64,000 nt of DNA from Volutella citrinella. Taxonomy: Eukaryota > Ascomycota > Sordariomycetes > Hypocreales > Nectriaceae. The DNA lies in contig JAWZSP010000001.1 of NCBI GenBank assembly GCA_034401135.1, positions 5,704,001 to 5,768,000 of the forward strand, written 5' to 3'. The position numbers and the translations under genes were made by a program. The notes under the pieces are model-generated. The model saw nothing but the letters and a program-made list of their open reading frames with translations. It was not told the origin of the DNA and ran no database searches. Positions 60,002 to 64,000 of this stretch are shown in pieces. Within the stretch, counting starts at the first letter, position 1. The number at the start of each line of letters is the position of its first letter.

Positions 60002-61346
60002 GTCTATTAATTGAGTCAACTACTTTCAAGCCTGATTTGCGCTATTGGAGGGGCCTCAGGTGGACAACGTCTTGTTGGTGACTGATGTTGAGGCGAGGGT
60101 CGTGTCGGCCGCGAGCCGTTTGGCAGCTGGGAATACTTTGAGTGGCGTAAGGAGATCACAAACAATCAGCAAGGATTGTAAACCGATGCGACTATATGTT
60201 TAAAATATTCGGACACGCAGGCCCTAGTCGAAGCCCGGCAACTCGGCGCAGACCCCTCACTTTGGCCACAGTCGACGCAACCAGGCGACAGCTGACCTCA
60301 GCGGCGATTGGGCGACGCCACGAGCTGAGCTCCAGATGCGAGGCCATCGTCGGCGACCTCATCGGCTCTTGATCGGTCTGGATGCTTACCTGCCTCAGTA
60401 GCGCATATGCCCGTGGATGCGAGCGCCAGTCAGCAGGCGCCCCGCAACACCACCAGGCGGGTTCGTGGTATCGTCACTGCAACCTCGTGCTTGGGAGCTC
60501 CACGGGGCTTGGGCAAAAGTGCTCCGCCGGCTAACCCGGCTGGTAGACGTGGGCACTCCAAAGGCGGCTCAACGGCTGGCGATGGCGACTGAGGGAACAC
60601 GCTGAGTATGCCGTTGGATAAACGCATGTCATGCTTCCTGCGAGAACCAGAAACTTTGACATGGGTGCGATGATGCTTAAAAGCATAAAACAACACGAGG
60701 ATCGATTAGCACAGAGATTTCTTATCCCCGTCCCGTCGGCGAGAGGGCGGGGAGTCCACGTATATCCAAGCCAAACCAGGCCACTGCCAGCCACCAGAAT
60801 GCCTTAGGTTCGAGAATGCATTAGTAGCCCAAAAGACGAGGTCGCCTCTATTCCTCAATTTTCTAGGAAGAACCTACAGCTTGAACTTGCGTCTGCTCTA
60901 GCCGTTTGGCGTTCGTCGCGATGGCGGGCGGCATCTATGCGGGCAAGGCGGGCTCTGCCGACGATGGTGGTGCTGCGCCATGATCCGGCATCAGTCTAGT
61001 GTATCGGTTGGTGTGGATGCAAGGATGAGCATCTGCTTGTGATGTGTTGGACAGAGTTCTCGAAGGTGAATATGCCCCCTCTCTACGAAGTCAGGGAAGC
61101 ATCAGATTTGTGCAGGGTTCGACGCAAGAGCTCTGCAATCATCCTGCATGTCATTGAGCCGCCGATTTGACGAAAGATGAAGGGCTTCATGAGAGCCATT
61201 CAACGTGCTGGGTGGCAGATTCACGGCCTGGAGTCGTCATAATTGCTGCGCTCTGAGAGATGAAAGCGTAAGCATGTGCAGTGACAGATACCCTTTCACA
61301 TTTTTGTCATTCGCTAGGCATACAGTCTATCCCAAAGAAAAGCCCG
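60002..61346. other. intergenic region, 1.3 kb
   Basis: This stretch lies between the start of the beta-rich protein gene and the stop of the TTC1-like gene. It should hold the former's promoter. Small open frames are unsupported, and there are no repeats, RNA genes or RIP. Confidence 0.5.
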
Positions 61347-62424
61347 TCATCGTCCGCCCTTGCCAGCGTTCTGGTCAAAGTTCATGCTGTAGCCACCCGT
61401 CTTCTCATCCTTGACCATCTGGAAGTTATCGGTGCTCAGGCCAAAGGGCTTGAGGATGCCGTTGCCCAGGTCCTTGAGCTTCCCCCACATTTCGCCCATC
61501 TCGCGCTCCTGAGCCGCCTTTGTGCGCGCCGGCAGCTCCCGCAGCTGGGTCCGCACGATGCGCGCGTCCCCGGCCGCCAGCCCGGGCATCTTGGACAGCG
61601 TCCGGTAGTCCTCCTCTGCGCCGGCCAGCTGCTGCCAGCCTCCGGCCTCGGAGCGGGCGCGGGCGCGACGCATGAGCGCCTTGGCACGGATGCGCTCGAC
61701 GTTGGCCTTGAGCGTGGCGGCTTCCTCGTCTGCGGCTGATGCAGGGGCTGGTGCTGCCTTGGAGGCTCCTGTGCTGATGATTTCCTCCTCGACGTCCTCC
61801 TCATCCGGGTTCTCCTTGGGTTTGTCTTCCAATGCGGCCTTTGCTTCCGGGTTTAACCTGGGATCTTGGCGCTCTAGCTTGGCCAGCCCGTCCAGCGAGT
61901 CGGTGGCCGCCTTGATGGCCTCCTTCCATTGCTCCAGCTTCAGGTGGCAGGCGGCGATGTTACTGTGGATGACAGCCCTTGGGTACGCTAGGTACTTGGG
62001 ACATGACAGAACCGCGCTGTCGTATCTGTCAAGAGCGTTGTGATAGTCCTTGGCAGCGAACAGAGCGTTTGCCTCAGCCTTTAGGTCGTCAGACTCTTTC
62101 AATAGGGCCTATTCGTACATTGTTAGCGCCTGCGAGCCGGCAGTATAAACTACAAGCTGTATGGCTTGAAGAAAACCCTGACGTGGCTTGACACCAAGGC
62201 AAGTTGCTTACCGCTTCCTCATCGGGCGAGAATCTCAACTCCTCCTCACCGTCGGCGTCCGCCGCAGGGTCCTTGGCCTCCGCTTGCTCCCGGACTTCTT
62301 TACCCTTTGCTGAAGAGTCCCTGACATCCTTATCAGCATCCTCCGAGCCCATGGCGGGCGGCACAGAGATAGAGGCTGAAGCTTTTTTGTCGTTGGGTGA
62401 CGCTTGGCCGGTGGGAGCGGCCAT
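61347..62424 (-). CDS. TTC1-like tetratricopeptide repeat protein
   Basis: Exons 62424-62212 and 62108-61347 give 324 residues; the 103-bp intron has GTAAGC and AATAG and joins in phase 0. The acidic N-terminus is disordered. TPR helices follow (LKAEANALFAAKDYHNALDR, AVIHSNIAACHLKLEQWKEA and RIRAKALMRRARARSEAG in sequence), interrupted by an acidic insert near residues 165-195. The conserved end WGKLKDLGNGILKPFGLSTDNFQ, then GGYSMNF, is the signature of TTC1, an HSP70/HSP90-binding adaptor in animals. The start is the ATG at 62424 rather than the upstream GTG. A co-chaperone role is inferred from the family. Confidence 0.85.
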
Positions 62425-63063
62425 CAGATAGCGACGCACGATGCAAGGGGTGCAGCAGCCGAAAGCCGGGTCGGACTAATGCCGCTACGGGGCCCTGTGA
62501 GGCTCTTTATTGGCCCACGGACTGCCCTGCGCGTACCGTCGGCGGTGGTGAAGAGAGGTTGGGCGCTGATGTGCTTGGGCTTGGTGATGGCAAATGGAAC
62601 TCAACAGAGACGCCCACGTTGCAATCTGGACGGGTGGTGAATCACTGGGCTGCTGGCGCCCGCTGTAGCCAACAGCGCTGAGACGCTGAGCAGCGGGTGG
62701 ACTCACCGGTACCTGCAGTGGGGCATCCGGCTTTGATTCAGTGAGCGCCGGTCAGGGGCTCGGGTGAGGGGCGGCTGAGCTGTACGGGTACCTCAGAGTC
62801 ATACCGGACAGTGGTTCGCCTTATCGGCCACGCCCGCAGTGGAAAAAGCAGCGATAGCAAACAGAGGCTGCCCCGCCCCCGCTATTAAAACCACGACGAT
62901 CCCCTCACTCTTGAGCTTTTCTTCTCTTGGGCAACTGCCCCTCCACACTCCTGCGTCCACCTGCGACTAGATCCGCCCTTTGCACGCTTTGAAATATTTG
63001 CTGTGCCCTTGCACGTTGCTATCGCCAACAGAACAGCTTTACAGCAGCCGCCTTGTCGTCGCA
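62425..63063. promoter_or_regulatory. divergent promoter region, TTC1-like and HAD genes
   Basis: A 639-bp gap separates two divergent genes. A CTATTAAAAC element near 62881 lies about 180 bp before the HAD start, and the following 150 bp are pyrimidine-rich. No long repeat or open frame of note was found. Confidence 0.45.
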
Positions 63064-64000
63064 ATGGCTGCCCGCACTGAGTGAGCCTGCTCTCCTTACC
63101 ACCCGCGACCGTGACTCTAGCTGACAGCGAACACGCAGCTTCCCGCCCGTCCGGGCCTGCCTCTTCGACATGGACGGCCTCCTCCTCGACACCGAAGACA
63201 TCTACACCATGTGCATCAACATGATCCTCGAAAAGTACGGCCGCGGCACGCTCCCCTGGTCCATCAAGGCCAAGTTGCAGGGTCGCCCCGGCCCGTCCGC
63301 CAACAAGATCTTCCACGACTGGGCCCAGCTGCCCATCTCGCCCGAGACGTACCTCGCCGAGAACACGGAGCTGCAGAAGAAGCTGTTTCCTACTACGAAG
63401 CCGCTCCCGGGCATCCCCGAGCTTCTGGGCAACCTGGGCCGCACGCGGTACTGGGACGTCAAGGCCGGTGCCGCCGCCGAGCAGGCCCAGGCCAGCGGCG
63501 CCGCGCAGCCGCCCCGACGCGTACACATTGCGCTAGCCACGAGCTCGCACGAGGCAAACTTCCGCGTCAAGACGAACCACCTGGAGGAGCTCTTCGCCAT
63601 CTTCCCGTCGCACCGGCGCGTGCTGGGCGACGACACGCGCATGACGCCCGGCCGGGGCAAGCCGCTGCCCGACATCTTCCTGCTGGCGCTCAAGACCATC
63701 AACGACTCGCTGCCGGCGGGCGAGACGCCCATCGCGCCCGAGGAGTGCCTCGTCTTCGAGGACTCGGTTCCCGGCGTCGAGGCCGGCCGCCGCGCGGGCA
63801 TGCGCGTCATCTGGTGCCCGCACCCGATGCTCAAGAAGGAGTACGCGGGCCGTGAGGATGAGGTGCTGGCTGGTTGCACGGGCGAGGCGGGCGACATCGA
63901 CATGCACCAGGTCGGCAAGGTCGGCGACGGCTGGGCCGAGTACCTGGAGAACCTGGTGGACTTTCCCTACGCCAAGTTTGGCATCACGGTGCCGCCCGCC
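63064..64000 (+). CDS. HAD-superfamily phosphatase, HDHD1-like (3' truncated)
   Basis: This is a haloacid-dehalogenase-type phosphatase that removes phosphate from small metabolites through an Asp-phosphate intermediate. Exon 1 is only 63064-63080; a 58-bp intron (GTGAGC, GCTGAC, CGCAG) joins it to 63139 in phase 2. The frame is open to the window end (293 codons so far). Motif I is DMDGLLLDTED (nucleophile Asp followed by DxD), motif II ATSSH, motif III GKPLPDIFLLAL (Lys) and motif IV FEDSVPGVEAGRRAGM. A helical cap lies between motifs I and II. The spacing and cap fit the pseudouridine-5'-phosphatase (HDHD1) and DOG/GPP group; the substrate cannot be told. The C-terminus is outside the window. 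Confidence 0.85.

Noticed and set aside
63202..63918. A 238-codon minus-strand open frame at the right end
   Set aside because: It lies opposite the HAD phosphatase, whose four catalytic motifs are all on the plus strand. The minus frame is Ser/Arg-rich noise from GC-rich third positions.
1..64000. CRISPR arrays, bacterial operons, ribosome binding sites, tRNA or rRNA genes
   Set aside because: No spaced repeats, cloverleaf boxes or rRNA-like stretches were seen, and the genes are clearly eukaryotic with spliceosomal introns.

Overview
The window looks like nuclear DNA of a filamentous ascomycete (Pezizomycotina, probably Sordariomycetes). Genes carry one to seven short introns (about 46-103 bp) with GT..AG ends and CTRAY-type branch points. 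Proteins are typically fungal, and one 32-kb tract shows the extreme C-to-T/G-to-A decay expected from repeat-induced point mutation (RIP).

Left arm (1-19,000, normal GC): a gene-poor start with one possible small membrane protein; the RNase P subunit Pop4 gene divergent from a PlsB-type acyltransferase gene ending in a peroxisomal signal-like AHL; a pantothenate synthetase gene; a protein kinase-like gene; a CorA-like membrane protein gene; and a DHA2-type MFS transporter gene.

Centre (19,032-54,452): one NACHT/ankyrin (fungal NLR-like) gene on the minus strand has been cut in two by 31,943 bp of nested LTR retrotransposons. The C-terminal half is at 19,032-21,186 and the N-terminal half at 53,135-54,452. 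The outer element (A, 446-bp LTRs, target duplication TCTAG/TCCAG) hosts two further members of its own family (B and C), two solo LTRs (22,686 and 51,939), two 351-bp solo-LTR-like copies of another family, a 334-bp island, and a young Ty3/Gypsy chromovirus (G, 31,122-38,120) with two 204-bp LTRs that read as identical. A and B are saturated by RIP, C is intermediate, and G and the solo LTR at 51,939 are nearly untouched, so the nest records successive insertions. G also carries a spliced, cysteine-rich accessory gene antisense to its pol.

Right arm (54,453-64,000, normal GC): a conserved-looking unknown protein, the ASTRA-associated WD40 protein Asa1, a large beta-rich unknown protein, a TTC1-like TPR protein, and the start of a HAD phosphatase cut by the window end.

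Exon boundaries were found by eye from frame, splice motifs and protein continuity. No alignment, RNA or database search was available.
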